The notes below the pieces were generated by a model. That model worked only from the letters and a program-made list of their open reading frames with translations. It was not told where the DNA came from and did no database searches. Both the position numbers and the translations under genes were made by a program. Shown here in pieces: positions 1-11,500 of a DNA stretch of 64,000 nucleotides (position 1 is the stretch's first letter; every line of letters starts with the position of its first letter). Location: assembly GCA_964017065.1 (NCBI GenBank), contig OZ024790.1:8683864-8747863 (forward strand), written 5' to 3'. Source of the DNA: Haliclona indistincta. Lineage: Eukaryota; Porifera; Demospongiae; Haplosclerida; Chalinidae.

Positions 1-192
1 CAAACAGTGGCACTCCTGAGACCATTGGTAAGTCTAAACATCTGCGCAAGGTGGCTTCATGAGCTCCAGCAAAGCCTCACAAAACATGCAAAGAAACGAA
101 CATAAATTTAGCTAATGTAACACTGTTTTGCGAGCTCAGGTCGCAAAACAAACTTGTATGGACTTACTAGGTCTCAGGAGTGCCACTGTTTG
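1..192. mobile_element. Short TIR element (MITE)
   Basis: The first ~33 bases, starting CAAACAGTGGCACTCCTGAG, recur as the reverse complement at 160-192, with few mismatches. The interior has no ORF. The left target duplication cannot be seen because the element begins at the window edge, so the superfamily is not assignable. Confidence 0.7.
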
Positions 193-851
193 CTGTAACG
201 TTTATCCACAAGCTCTTTGCTTGCTCTTTTTCAGAGGGGGGTAACCAAGTAGGCGTGACATCGATCTAGACTCGCGAGGCGCACTATCACTGCATTTCTT
301 GTAGCTCGATCAATTCACCAGGTTCTTCTGACTTTGTTTAGCCAAAGCAACGTACAAGACTTGCTTGCGAGGTGTAGGCTCTATCCGATTTGCTTTCTAT
401 CCTACTAAAATGGCCAGTCAGTAGTCCAGTGAATAAACAGGACCGCTTTGCTCTCGAAACAGCTTTTATGCACGCCCGTCTCTGCTACTCGTTAGTGTGA
501 ACTCACGCCACTTACTTTCAAGTATCACGGAACAGTTTACAGCGCTACAGCTCGCAGCCATTGCACTGACGATGTAGCTTCTGCCAACCAGTCAAGTTTC
601 GCGCGCTCGCGGTAAAATTATTACGTCATTTCGCGAAGGGTCTATTAATTTTATTATGCCACGCGGTAGACGTGGCAGACGGTGGCTTAGCCTCGTCCCG
701 GTCCCCAGGCCAATTTCTTAGGAAATTAGGCCTGGTAACAACGGACTCGCGCATGCGCCAATTTTTCCGCGAGAAATACGTACATGCATGACGCACGTAA
801 TGGGCGGGGCCTATCGTTAACTCGTCATCGCAATCAGCTGTTTGCTCAGAC

Positions 852-937
852 ATGGCTTCAGCTAATCGTCAGTGTAGATTGTGCGGTAGTTTTGTACTAG
901 CAAATCGGGTTATGAATATCTTAGTCAAAAACGAACG
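852..937 (+). CDS. Possible first coding exon with a CxxC motif
   Basis: An ATG opens a 28-codon stretch beginning MASANRQCRLCGSFV and ending at a good splice donor (CG|GTAAGG). The Q-C-R-L-C-G pattern resembles the start of a zinc-binding N-terminus. I could not find a following exon, and the stretch overlaps the helicase fragment on the other strand, so it may be a transposon-borne relic or chance. Function unknown. Confidence 0.2.
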
Positions 938-1109
938 GTAAGGTGTGGAAACACAGGCTCTTGCCAAAACCTGTCGGTAGCCAAACAAAAACGTCCCTTC
1001 CATTGTAAACCGCGTTGATAGCTGTGCGTTGCTCCGGCTTCAGAACTAGATCTGGCGTCCCTAACTTCTGCAGCGCGTAAGTAACCGAGCTAGAGAATTC
1101 AACAGCCAT
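921..1109 (-). pseudogene. RecQ-like DNA helicase N-terminal fragment
   Basis: The 62-residue ORF contains LKPEQ (Q-motif-like) followed by a Walker A motif LPTGFGKSLCF, the arrangement at the start of RecQ-family ATP-dependent 3'-5' helicase domains. The ORF ends in TAA right after the LPFVFD segment, with no convincing donor there. None of the later helicase motifs (DEAH, motifs III-VI) was found nearby. It lies between the inverted ends of the 687-1269 element, so it looks like a captured or decayed gene fragment. A first exon spliced through a non-canonical site cannot be excluded. Confidence 0.5.
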
Positions 1110-1319
1110 AACGGTGGAACGAGTCGGCAGTACAGTATACTGATTATGACGTTAGACTGTCACGGATATAACACAATGATATACGGTTTCCCAAATATTT
1201 GGGAAAAATTAGCGCATGCGCGAGCCGTTGTTACCAGGCTGTCTTTCAGCAGCCTGGGGACGAGGCTAACGGTGGGCGGTGGCACAGCACCCGGTTCGGA
1301 AACCCTGACTGTCTATTAA

Positions 1320-1900
1320 GGTGGCGGTGCACTTAGTTAATATTCAACACCCACGCAACGTGTGTTTTATTAATAACTAGACTTTATAACTACAGCGATT
1401 TACATAACAGTATGGGGGAAATAATACATGAAGCGTCTGTGGCTGCTATCTCGACTGTCGAGCAATAGATCGACGCGCTTCAAGCGCAGCAGCATGCAGC
1501 GCCATCTTGCGCTCAGACGTACAGAGCGAATTTCCGTAATACGATCTAGATTTTTTGTTAAAGAATTTTTTCTGGTCTAGGTTTGCTGTTTTGCCACGTT
1601 AGCAAAGGAGCATCGAAAAATCGCTCTGTACGTCTGTGCGCGCTGGAATTTTATAGCTGTAAACGAAGTTCTTTCCAGAACAAGCGAGCCAAACTGGAGA
1701 TAGCAGCCACAGACCAGCCTATACTATGCGAGCTCGCTGCTCCACGTTAGCTAACACTTCGTGACTGAAACTTGCTATAATCGATGTATATCGATAGACA
1801 AACAAAATGCATACTGGAGCATACCTGTACATAATACCATTGCTGGAAAATAAAGCTAGTTGTAAAGTTATGAATCTCATTAAATTGGCGCACCGCCACC
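1320..1900. mobile_element. TTAA-flanked MITE, copy 1
   Basis: TTAA at 1316-1319 and 1901-1904 flanks 581 bp with ends GGTGGCGGTGC...GCACCGCCACC. The subterminal AGTTAATATTCA and an internal inverted repeat around TACAGAGCGA / TCGCTCTGTA (about 1520 and 1620) are shared in type with the nested element at 50885-51499. TTAA duplication is typical of piggyBac and Kolobok superfamilies. There is no transposase ORF, so it is non-autonomous. Confidence 0.7.
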
Positions 1901-1904
1901 TTAA

Positions 1905-3190
1905 TTATCATTGCCGATAGGCAATGATATGTAGGGATGACATCGAATTAAGATGGAGGCTACACATGTGTGAAAATTAGTTTTCGCACATATCTCTTCT
2001 GTTATACATTTCTACTGCATTTTAACTATCTCTGAGGGAATCTGAAGTGTAAGCGCTTGTAGGAAGTCTATGAAAGTCGCCGGGATTGCTTGCTTGACGA
2101 CGAAAATCAAGATGGCGACTCTCAGGGAGCAAGTTGCAGATCGTCGCTGTTTTAGCGTTTATCGAGATTCTAGACATCTAGGATTGATCAGACGATTGTT
2201 CTGAGCATGAAAATACCTATGGCAAAGCTGGCAGACGTTTCTAAAGTGGTAAAACAAAAATCGCCGCCCACGCGAATTGTTCATCTTCTTTCTTCTTCTT
2301 CTTCTTCTTCTTCTTCTTCTTCTTTTGACAAGCCTAGCGCTGTCCTGAGTGAACGAATCACTACCAAACCTGCACCATCGCATGTGTATATATCTGGGGT
2401 AGTGCACTTAGTTCTTAGATAGGCATCAAACACCACCAGAAGCGAGTAATCCTTGAAAAACATGGTTTTTGGACCGTTTTGGACAGTTAGAGCGACTCCA
2501 TTAATTAACCCTCTTGTCGCTGCTGATCATTGACTCCGCCCACATCAGCTTTTGAATTAACTGAGCTCGGTTCTCACTGCTCTGGGCGCTTCACAAATGC
2601 TTCCGCGCGCAAGCTAGAGCCTAGAGGTATGAACAAGCAGTATACCATACCCTGGGTAACACTGATCTGTCTATGCTGACATCATGACCCACGGCAGGTA
2701 CGAACCGGACGACGGTGATGCTACCCGATCTCAAGGCTACTAGTTTCTTACACTACCCGGCGTAAGCTATACCCATAGGACCCCTGTGCTGTTGACAACT
2801 GGACATTGATCATTGTAAAAAGCTAGAAGCCTCTGTGATCGTGATATCAACATCAACATGCAAGCCTGGGACTAGTCTACGGACTAGCCATGATCATCAT
2901 AGTGTTCCACTGAGTTGTTAGTGTTAGTCTCTTCTTCATCCATCACAGTAGAAATATCATGTTTTCAACTCATACTCTCAACTTCTCTAACTAATTTAAA
3001 CCTTTTCATTATTCTTGTGATTGCCGATAATAACATTCCATGTTTCTTGACTCTGTCTAGAGGCTATGCGCCTTCTGATCTACTAGACTAGTACCTGCTG
3101 CTCACAGAGTTGTAAAAATGAAGTAAAAGCTATAGCATAGAATACAGCTAATAAGTTCAAACTGATAGTGATCAAAAAAGTAACAAAAAC
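1905..3190. other. Stretch without a supported gene
   Basis: Only short ORFs are present. A (TTC)n tract at about 2286-2325 explains the poly-Ser and poly-Glu ORFs read across it. I see no splice-consistent exons or RNA genes. Confidence 0.5.
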
Positions 3191-3922
3191 AAGTAAAGTA
3201 AAAAAGTTTTAATAAAAAAAAACTAAAAAGTGTAGGGATGACGCTTGCAAAAGTAAAGGAACAAGATGGGACGATGCTTGCAAAAGTAGAGGAACAAGAT
3301 GGGATATGCTTGCAAAAGTAAAGGAACAAGATGGGATGATGCTTGCAAAAGTAAAGGAACAAGATGGGATGATGCTTGCAAAAGTAAAGGAACAAGATGG
3401 GATGATGCTTGCAAAAGTAAAAGTCCCAAGTATCCCTACATCAGCGGCTTGAAGGAGGACGCAGTCCGATGGAGTAATTGACGGTTGTAAATAACAAGAT
3501 GATGGTATCTGTGTTTAGGAGGACGCAGTCCGATGAAGTAGTTGACAGTTGTAAATAACTAGATGTATCTGTGTTTGGAGGACGCAGTCCGATGAAGTAA
3601 TTGACGGTTGTAAAAGGTATAGGAAGAGGATTCCACATTTATCAGTTGCACGTCATCGCAGCAAGCCGCTGATGTAGGGATACTTGGGACTTTTACTTTT
3701 GCAAGCATCATCCCATCTTGTTCCTTTACTTTTGCAAGCATCATCCCATCTTGTTCCTTTACTTTTGCAAGCATCATCCCATCTTGTTCCTTTACTTTTG
3801 CAAGCATATCCCATCTTGTTCCTCTACTTTTGCAAGCATCGTCCCATCTTGTTCCTTTACTTTTGCAAGCGTCATCCCTACACTTTTTAGTTTTTTTTTA
3901 TTAAAACTTTTTTACTTTACTT
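3191..3922. repeat. Foldback element with 261-bp arms and internal tandem repeats
   Basis: Left arm 3191-3451 and right arm 3662-3922 are reverse complements, both 261 bp, and appear identical at every position I compared, including variant repeat units. Each arm contains about six copies of a ~33-bp unit around GCTTGCAAAAGTAAAGGAAC. The 210-bp centre has three copies of a ~60-bp unit beginning GGAGGACGCAGTCCGATG. ORFs on opposite strands of the two arms encode identical low-complexity peptides and are not genes. Confidence 0.85.
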
Positions 3923-5088
3923 TATAAAAGGGTCTTGTTATGTTCACAACACTTCATGCCCCCTGTCACGTGAATTGTAAGGAAACGCCCACATTCAGTA
4001 CTTAGTGCTTTGCAGTGATGCAGGTCATGATCCCGGTCTCTACCACAGCGCCGCCAGTTCACTTCATAGAGTTTATACTCGTGTTATCGGCTCTCGTGAA
4101 TCTGACTGATGGAGTGACCTGATACAAACAGTTCTTTCTGTCCTGACTTTGTGGTACCATCAATCATGTCAGTGTAGGCAGAGCCAGTATTCTCTGGTTT
4201 AGGAGACATTCATTCAGGCCAGAAGAGCTGCCCTCAGCATGCCTCAGTACGTATAGAACTGTATCTGTTGATGTCATTTACCTTTTGAACATGTTATATC
4301 CTCGTACAACATAAGGGCCGGGCAGCATTTCTGACAACACAATAAAAAAAAAAGGGACTGACTGATGAATCTGATGTGTTAATAATGTGTCCAGCTAGAG
4401 ACTGATCAATGAGAAGACTAATGTGCTGAGATGAAGTGGTGAGCTAAGTAATCAATAATTTATACATGTACAGCCATGATAAATTTTCACTCCGAATAAT
4501 AAAATTATGTGCCATGACATCGATGCGTAACATGGTATGGACAGGGTCAGGTCCATGATTCTCAAGTGATTGTCCAGGTGCTGAAAGCAAAGTATCCTGA
4601 CATGCTTCTATTGACACAAGAGGTCAAAATACAGTATTGTACTGGGTGTATCATTTTGCCAATATGACAGCGTTCTTCAAGACCTACAGTTAATTCAGTT
4701 TGCTAAGTAGGGTTACAGATGTACAAGAAATGTGTGGAGTAAACCAGAGTGCTGGCAGTAAACCAGAGTGTGTGGAGAGTTGACCTGACTCTCTACTGTA
4801 TTGTATCAATACCTCTACATTGTTAATAATACGAGCCATTGTCGATTGTCACATGCCTACACGTCTCCGATATTGTTTACTATAGTTTTGTCATATTGGT
4901 ATATATAGACACTGCTCATTCTATTTTGTCGCTCTTCCTCACTGGTCCCTCTGTCATAATCCATATTAAGTATTTGGCTCGAACCTGTTGAACCCTGTGT
5001 TACGCTACTCAGTTATCAGTTGTGTAACAGTCGTAGTAATAAATAGTTTGTGTGCTTTTCTCTGTCAACTAACTGTATACATGTTTTA

Positions 5089-5862
5089 GGTGTCAACTGC
5101 ACCACCAGCGGCGCTCATTCAGAAAAGATTAAAATTTGATGTTACACCAAGGGCGTATAGAGAGAAGAGGGCATGCAACGCAATACTATTCGTGAAAACA
5201 TCGAAATCTTTATTGTTACTAAGAATAGCATTTTCCGTTATCAATTATTGTTATGGTATACGGAGGGTAAACGGAAATTGACGTCAATACACAAAGTAAT
5301 GGCAGACTAAGCTGAAACACTGCACTATATACCATGTTGCACGCGCGGATCACAGCCACACCAGTCAAAGCGGAGAAAGACCATTACTTCGCCTCTGTCC
5401 AATACAGCACGTCGCCTGTTGCTGGTCAAAAAGCAAATACTCTGCAGCCGATCAGCAGGAAGCGACAGCGCCAACGATAGCAAGACAGCAGTTTCGTTTT
5501 ACCTGTGTCTCAGCCAACGCCATCAGTGATGCGCGACTTGGTAGGCAACAAATTCATGTCGATTATAGATTAATTTTGGCAGCTAGTTTTCCATGGAGCA
5601 CGCTTCGACACGCCTAGACAAGTACGCTGTATGACGCGTCCACGTTTAATGAACCTTGTGTGATGTCACATCTGCGTGGGCGTAAAATCTAATGTTAGTA
5701 ACAATAAAGATTTCGATGTTTCTATGTGTTGCATGCCCTCTTCTCTCTATACGCCCTTGGTTACACCCATTTTCTCTAAGTTATTCAGTGATAATGGCAT
5801 AATTATCGATTTTTAATCGTGTCTGAATGAGGTGCTGCTGGCAGTGCAGTTCACTTCAAAAT
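5089..5862. repeat. Foldback element
   Basis: Sequence around 5147-5222 (GGGCGTATAGAGAGAAGAGG through the AAATCTTTATTGTTACT region) returns inverted at about 5695-5764. A weaker inverted match extends outward (ACTGCACCACCAGC at 5094 against the complement near 5845). The interior has no coding evidence. Confidence 0.65.
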
Positions 5863-6070
5863 ATGTAGAGGTTTGACACGTACACGAGCTATGTTCTGTT
5901 AGCTACTTGTTTCAACCAAAACTCCGACATCATTTCTTGTAATCCCAAGCGTTTCTAATACCTGTAATTTTCAAAATTTGTGGTTTCTTTTGCTATCTAT
6001 GGAATTCATTGTTGGCATGTACCTGCTTCATATAGCTTGTTTTCTCAATATAATTATTCAGCATGAATAT

Positions 6071-6378
6071 TAGGGCTGAAACGAATAACACATTTTCATG
6101 TTCGAATAGTCACTAGCTAAAACGAACGAATAGTCGAATACTCTATTATCGGAATAAAACTAGCTCTAGCACCCAGTGCCCAAGAACAAAATATGTTAGA
6201 AAGTTGTATATCAACATAAAGTCATGGGCTCAGGCTTGATTTGTGGACTGGTTACAAATAGCCCAAGTTTCCCAACTGCTAAAAGACTTCAAACGAATAT
6301 TCGAATAGCTGCAATAGCATTCGAATACTGTCAAAACGATCGAATAGTCGAATAGTACAAGTATTCGTTTCAGCCCTA
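6071..6378. mobile_element. hAT-type MITE
   Basis: Ends are TAGGGCTGAAACGAATA and its reverse complement. An exact 8-bp direct repeat ATGAATAT flanks it (6063-6070 and 6379-6386). An 8-bp target duplication with this kind of end is characteristic of hAT elements. At 308 bp without an ORF it is non-autonomous. The interior is rich in CGAATA repeats in both orientations. Confidence 0.85.
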
Positions 6379-7118
6379 ATGAATATACTTGTACAAAATA
6401 ATAATATTATTATTAATGAATGATTCTTTTTTGAACATAGAGAAGCTGTCAGCTCACTGGTGTGTTCTTCTGGCAAGTTCTGTTGTGCTACTTTCAGGCA
6501 ATGCTCAGTGTTATTCATCATAAACTTCAATTCATCACATTATTCACTATACACAAGTATTATTTTAGTAAAAATGTCTCTTTTATGTTTGGTTTGGTAG
6601 AGTACGAAATCTGAAAGTAATTATGAATGTGCAGCACAGAAAGTATTATATTAGTGCATGACTCTACAACATGAACTTGCTGAATGCCGTTCAAAGATTT
6701 GTATGCAGCTAGCTAGCTATGAGAATCAACTATTAAAACGATAGTTGCAAGTCTCAACTATGCTAGGCTAGCCGCTCCGTCTCTTGAATTCGAGTCTGGT
6801 GAATCATACAGCTCGGCGGCATTCATAAGAGCATGAGCTAAGGTGCGACGCTGAGGCTAGAAAGCCGTTATACCAGGTTCCACATTGCCGCTAGTACACA
6901 CGCTTAATCGCCGTTTTAAATTTTCCCGCGTTGGAATATCACGTGATTTGTCACGTGGGGGACATGAAGTGTTGTGAACATAACAAGACCCTAATATAAA
7001 AACGTTTTTAGTTTTGCCGTCTCCGTGAGAGGGCTAGGGTTTCAATAGTTCAATAATAATAAAACCTTAGAGGGGAGGATCTAATGCAAACGAGCCTACG
7101 CCTACTTTATAGTAAAGA

Positions 7119-7318
7119 NNNNNNNNNNNNNNNNNNNNNNNNNNNNNNNNNNNNNNNNNNNNNNNNNNNNNNNNNNNNNNNNNNNNNNNNNNNNNNNNNN
7201 NNNNNNNNNNNNNNNNNNNNNNNNNNNNNNNNNNNNNNNNNNNNNNNNNNNNNNNNNNNNNNNNNNNNNNNNNNNNNNNNNNNNNNNNNNNNNNNNNNNN
7301 NNNNNNNNNNNNNNNNNN
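7119..7318. other. Assembly gap (200 N)
   Basis: Run of 200 N. ORFs spanning it are artefacts. Sequence order across this point is not proven by the window. Confidence 0.99.
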
Positions 7319-7757
7319 CATCTCCATGACAACGATAAGGTACATATGACTAAAGGCAATGAGGCAACAGGCATGCACATATCAGGTGACTATAGTTGCT
7401 TGATATGTGCATGCAACTATTGATATGTGCATATGTTCAACTTATGGAGCTACTATAGTTGCTTCAAAAGTTGTATAATATCGATCATCGTCTGAATCTC
7501 TAAAACAGTAACTAAAATCTAGCTTTGATACATGTTGGTACAGTGATGTGTTAGTTCAACTAATAGACGTTTCATGTAAATCTATGCAACTGCATATGTA
7601 ATGTATTCAAGCTGCTATTAGAGAGTTTTAGTTAGCCGGTTACTCCACATGGCTGAACGTCAACGGCTGGTTCAGTGAAGGTCAAAATCAGTCTTGCATT
7701 ACCTCTTGTTCAATCATACACATCAGATTTATTATTGTGTGTCTCTGTTGTGTCTAG

Positions 7758-7873
7758 TTCCATCTTGCTGATGTATGGGTTCTACCACTGACTGATACTG
7801 GTTGTAGTGATCAACAGATACACTGTCGTACTCATCTTGGTCACCTCTTACATCCAGGAGATGAAGTACTAGG
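7758..7873 (+). pseudogene. NMD3-like C-terminal exon fragment
   Basis: After an acceptor (TCTAG) the reading frame gives FHLADVWVLPLTDTG, then CRTHLGHLLHPGDEVLG, and ends at a possible donor (GTGGGT). This matches the conserved CRTHLGHLLNPGDLVLG segment near the C-terminal third of NMD3, the 60S ribosomal subunit export adaptor. I saw no neighbouring NMD3 exons in the correct order. The exon that follows it belongs to an earlier part of the protein, so this is most likely part of a rearranged pseudogene. Confidence 0.5.
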
Positions 7874-7979
7874 GTGGGTACTTGATAGTAGCTACATGAC
7901 AATGTGTCAATAAATATTGCTGTATTGTTTATTTACCATACTATTTATCTTGTCTGTTATTATCTTATCTCATGATCAG

Positions 7980-8109
7980 GTGATCAATGCTGCTATACTG
8001 GAACAAACCTTCATTGTTGAATTCACTGTGTTCAATCAGATGTGCACTGACTGTCAGAAGAAAGAGACTAACAACTTCTGGAAAAGTACATGTCATTACA
8101 AAATGAATG
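7980..8109 (+). pseudogene. NMD3-like middle exon fragment
   Basis: After acceptor ATCAG the frame reads VINAAILEQTFIVEF, then QMCTDCQKKETNNFWKS, and reaches a donor (AATG|GTATGT). It resembles the NMD3 segment with MNGAILQQVFVVDY and QMCGDCHRVEAKDFW, which in the real protein lies roughly 240 residues before the CRTHLGHLL segment. Here it lies 106 bp after it on the same strand. Residues after FWKS do not continue the family sequence. Confidence 0.45.
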
Positions 8110-8562
8110 GTATGTTGTGATACTCCATAGCTAGCAGTTGGGACTGCCCACCTGCTGTGGGAGTGTGCTTTCAAAAAGCCATGAATCTCATTGTGTAGTT
8201 GGAATTCTATTGCAGTATGATAGTATAGTGCTATTCAGCATTCTTGCTTTGACCAAGCAATTTCATGCCTCCACATAATTTTTCATCTGCCTCCTCCCAT
8301 ATCTTCCTCTCCTTCAGGTAATATGACTTCCACATAGCTTGCTCAAGAGTAACATCAATGGACGGTCATATCTATGTAGCATATCAATACACAGTTATGT
8401 ATTGAGAGCACAGGATCGAGTAGTGGATTATGATACAAGGACACAATGACATTTTTCATTTTTTGGTCAAATTATAGATCAAATCTGAATATCATAAATA
8501 CCCTATTCATGTTCAGTTCACACCTACTACTAGTAGTATTAAGATGTGGTTGTAGTCGAGAG
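8110..8562. other. Stretch without a supported gene
   Basis: No splice-consistent coding sequence seen. It is the 3' flank of the kinase gene on the minus strand. Confidence 0.4.
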
Positions 8563-11500
8563 TCATGTGGAGCAGCTCGCCAGTAGGTCCATGACATTGC
8601 TCATGGTGGGACGATGAGCTGGTCTTTCACTGGTGCACCTCCTAATGAGGGAGACCATGCTGACCCACTGGATGCGCTGGGTCTGTTCTTGATGGCGCTC
8701 TGGTTGAGACTCAGGGAGCTCTCTGAGGCACATCTCCACTAGGAGGATACCGTAGCTATACACGTCCATTTTGGGTGAGTGTTGATGAGGAGAGCTGGCC
8801 TCAGGAGCAGCATAGGTTGGGTTACCAGGACCGATGGTGGTGGAGACGAGATTCATGAAGTTGGCTGATCCATAGTCGGACACCTTAGCTCGCCAGCAGC
8901 CATTGGGGAGAGGCTCAAGAAGAACATTGGCACTGCTGATGTCACGATGGATTATTGGGTGGGGCTGCCATTGGTGAAGGTAGCAGAGAGCACGACCAAC
9001 ATCTTGGCTAATGGAGGTGATGTGAACTCGAGGCATCGCTCTCCTCTCCAGTTTCTTGCGCAAGCTGGTCGGCATCAGCTCTGTTAGTATGATGGCTTGT
9101 CCCTCCCTCGTGGCTCCGATAAATAGCAGGAGGTGAGGATGGCGTAGCTTGGCAGCCATTGTCATCTCTCGTACAAACTGGCGTATATTGTAGGGGGACA
9201 GGATTACTTCGTGAAGGAACTTTGCAGCTACACGCAGACCACGGAACTTGGCGACCCTCACTTCACCCCAGCCTCCTCTGCCCAGCACCTTCTCGGTCAG
9301 CTCCACCTCCTCTCTCCTCACCACCCAGTGGGGCTGCTCCTCTCTCTCCTCAGCAATGCTCATGACTGACAGCTGAGGGAGATGAGAGTGACCATTGTAC
9401 AATGATGTCACTATCACTGACCTGCTGTCTGAGCTGCTGGACCTCTTCCTGTCCTCTAGTGTTGGCAGCCTGGATCTCCTCCTTCTCTCTCACTGCCTGA
9501 TCCTTCTCTATCGTCAGTTGATGCTCCCTTTCCTGTGCCTATGAGGTGAGAGCTGTCAAGCACTATTTACTATAGTTAGCATGAACCTCTTGGTGTGACT
9601 GCTGGAGCTGATAGTTCTCTCTCACTACATGATTCTTACTTCTGATCAATTCCTGGACTTGTCTCATCAGCTGTTGCTCTCTCTACAAACACATGAAAGA
9701 AATCAACATTGAAACAAACATTATTGTATACATAACATCGATCTGGTCTAATACACATGCATGTGCAAAGAGCAAACCTGTTCCTTCTCTCTAGTCACTT
9801 GTTCCTTCTCTCTGGTCACTTGCTCTTTCTCTCTGGTCAGTTGTTCCTTCTCTCTGGTCACTTGTTCCTTCTCTCTAGTCAGTTGCTGAAGCTCTGTCAT
9901 CAGTCGCTGCTCAACTTCTCTGGCTCTCTACAGCTGTAGTTGTTGCTGTGTGATGTGGTAGCCACCATTACTAACAGCATTGTCAGAGGGAACTATGTCT
10001 CACCTCACGGAGCTGATCACTGCTACCCTCCATCCTCCTCCTTCCCTCTGACAACATCTGCTGGTACTCCCTCTTGTCTTCCAAGGCTGCTCCTACTCTC
10101 CTCACCACCCACTGACCATCTCCTCCCTGGACTGCATGAAGAGAGGAGCTGTTATGTGTCTACAGTACACCAGTACCACTGTGCAGTGTGTGACACTCTA
10201 GCTACTGACTGTACTGCAATTGAGCATCACATGTTCATAAACTCACTCAGTTCAACAAGGACAGTGTCAGATAGTCTATCACCCCTGAATGATCTCTCTC
10301 CACCAAAAGCTACCAGCAACACATTGTGTGGTGATAGTTGTATTGCAGAGAGTGAGTGGTACACACGCTCAGTCACAGTGTCAGGGAGTGGTAGCTGAAG
10401 ACCAAAACCATATACATACAGTATCTGATATCTACATATACAACACAAATAACCTTCTTCCACTTCATTGTAGTGAGGTCATGAATCCAACAGTCACTGA
10501 TAGTAGTCCATTTGTCCTCATACCTCATCCCTCCCACTATCACTAGTAGTGGACCACTCACACATGCGGCAGCATGAACACGCCTTCCTGTAGGCCATTC
10601 CACTGAGCAGTTGACAGGTTCGTTGATCTTGGTCCAGTGCTGGTAAGAGCAGATGGGTTAGTATAACACAATAAGATAGTGTACTGTGAGTACATGATGT
10701 GTGAGTGAGTTACTAACAAGTGGATCAACCCAGCTCACTATCACACACTCACCACAGTGTGTTTGGTCAGCTCAACTATCAGTAGGTCATCAATTCCGGT
10801 TCGTGGTCCAATACCACCACCAAACAGTGCAGCTCTCCTCTCACCCACTGGAGTGAGAGTGAAGACAGCACATGGAGGAGGAGGCTGTCCAGTGACTCTT
10901 GGTGAGCTCCACTCTCCTGCAGGAGATGATGACCGAGTCAAATACATGTATCTCTCTCCAATCATTACACATATTTCACAACTCTGTTACTGAGGTAGAT
11001 GAAAGCACCAAAGCGGTGCTGATGCCTCGGTTAGCGTCGTCCCCATGCCCTGCCTCCCAAAGCTGAGGAGAGGGCCTGGTACACATTGTGTGCGCATGCG
11101 TTAATTATGTCCAAATAAGGCATGATTTTCACCGAATCTGTTGAATTTGCCGAATCATGCCATTCAATTGATCATGCCATATTTGGACATAATTAACGCA
11201 TGCGCATACAATGTGTACCAGGCTCTATATCGAGAGCCTGGGGACGAGGCTAATGCCTCGGTGCAGTCATAAAACTAAAAGTTATAAAAACATACATAAA
11301 TATCCACAAACAGAACTATCTACCATTCCACAAACACAGTAAACTATATCCACCATTCTATAAACACGGCAACAGTACAGCTGCAGATGCATGTATACAT
11401 GATTTCTGTACAGCAATCACAATCAGAAGCCAATTAGTGCTGACCGCACAATTCAACTGGGCGTGTCTACAATGTTCAATACAGCACATGCATACTGAAC

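Larger units (their letters stand above)
687..1269. mobile_element. TIR element enclosing a helicase fragment
   Basis: Both ends begin TTAGCCTCGTCCC(C)AGGC when read inward, continue into a small hairpin, then into GCCTGGTAACAACGG, GCGCATGCGC and AATTTTTCC. The inverted ends cover about 687-775 and 1196-1269. The flanks (CGGTGGC before, CGGTGGGC after) nearly match. The same end occurs in the 223-bp element at 11031-11253, which has a clean 8-bp target duplication, and once more at 18474. The interior carries a RecQ-like exon on the minus strand and a possible first exon on the plus strand. Confidence 0.65.
3929..6992. mobile_element. ~3.1-kb TIR-bounded segment
   Basis: The left end (3929 onward) reads AGGGTCTTGTTATGTTCACA and continues into ACTTCATG and a CACGTGA-type motif. 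The same sequence recurs inverted at about 6940-6992. No long ORF lies between, so it would be non-autonomous or a decayed element. It contains a foldback (5089-5862) and a hAT-type MITE (6071-6378). The target duplication is unclear (ATAAAA-type AT-rich flanks on both sides). Confidence 0.55.

Noticed and set aside
2207..2463. Poly-Ser / poly-Glu ORFs near 2.3 kb
   Set aside because: Produced by the TTC microsatellite; no splice or family support.
3223..3890. CRISPR-like regular repeats
   Set aside because: The ~33-bp units are directly tandem with no unique spacers, lie in inverted foldback arms, and the genome is eukaryotic.
7067..7380. ORFs spanning the N run
   Set aside because: They consist mostly of unknown residues from the assembly gap.
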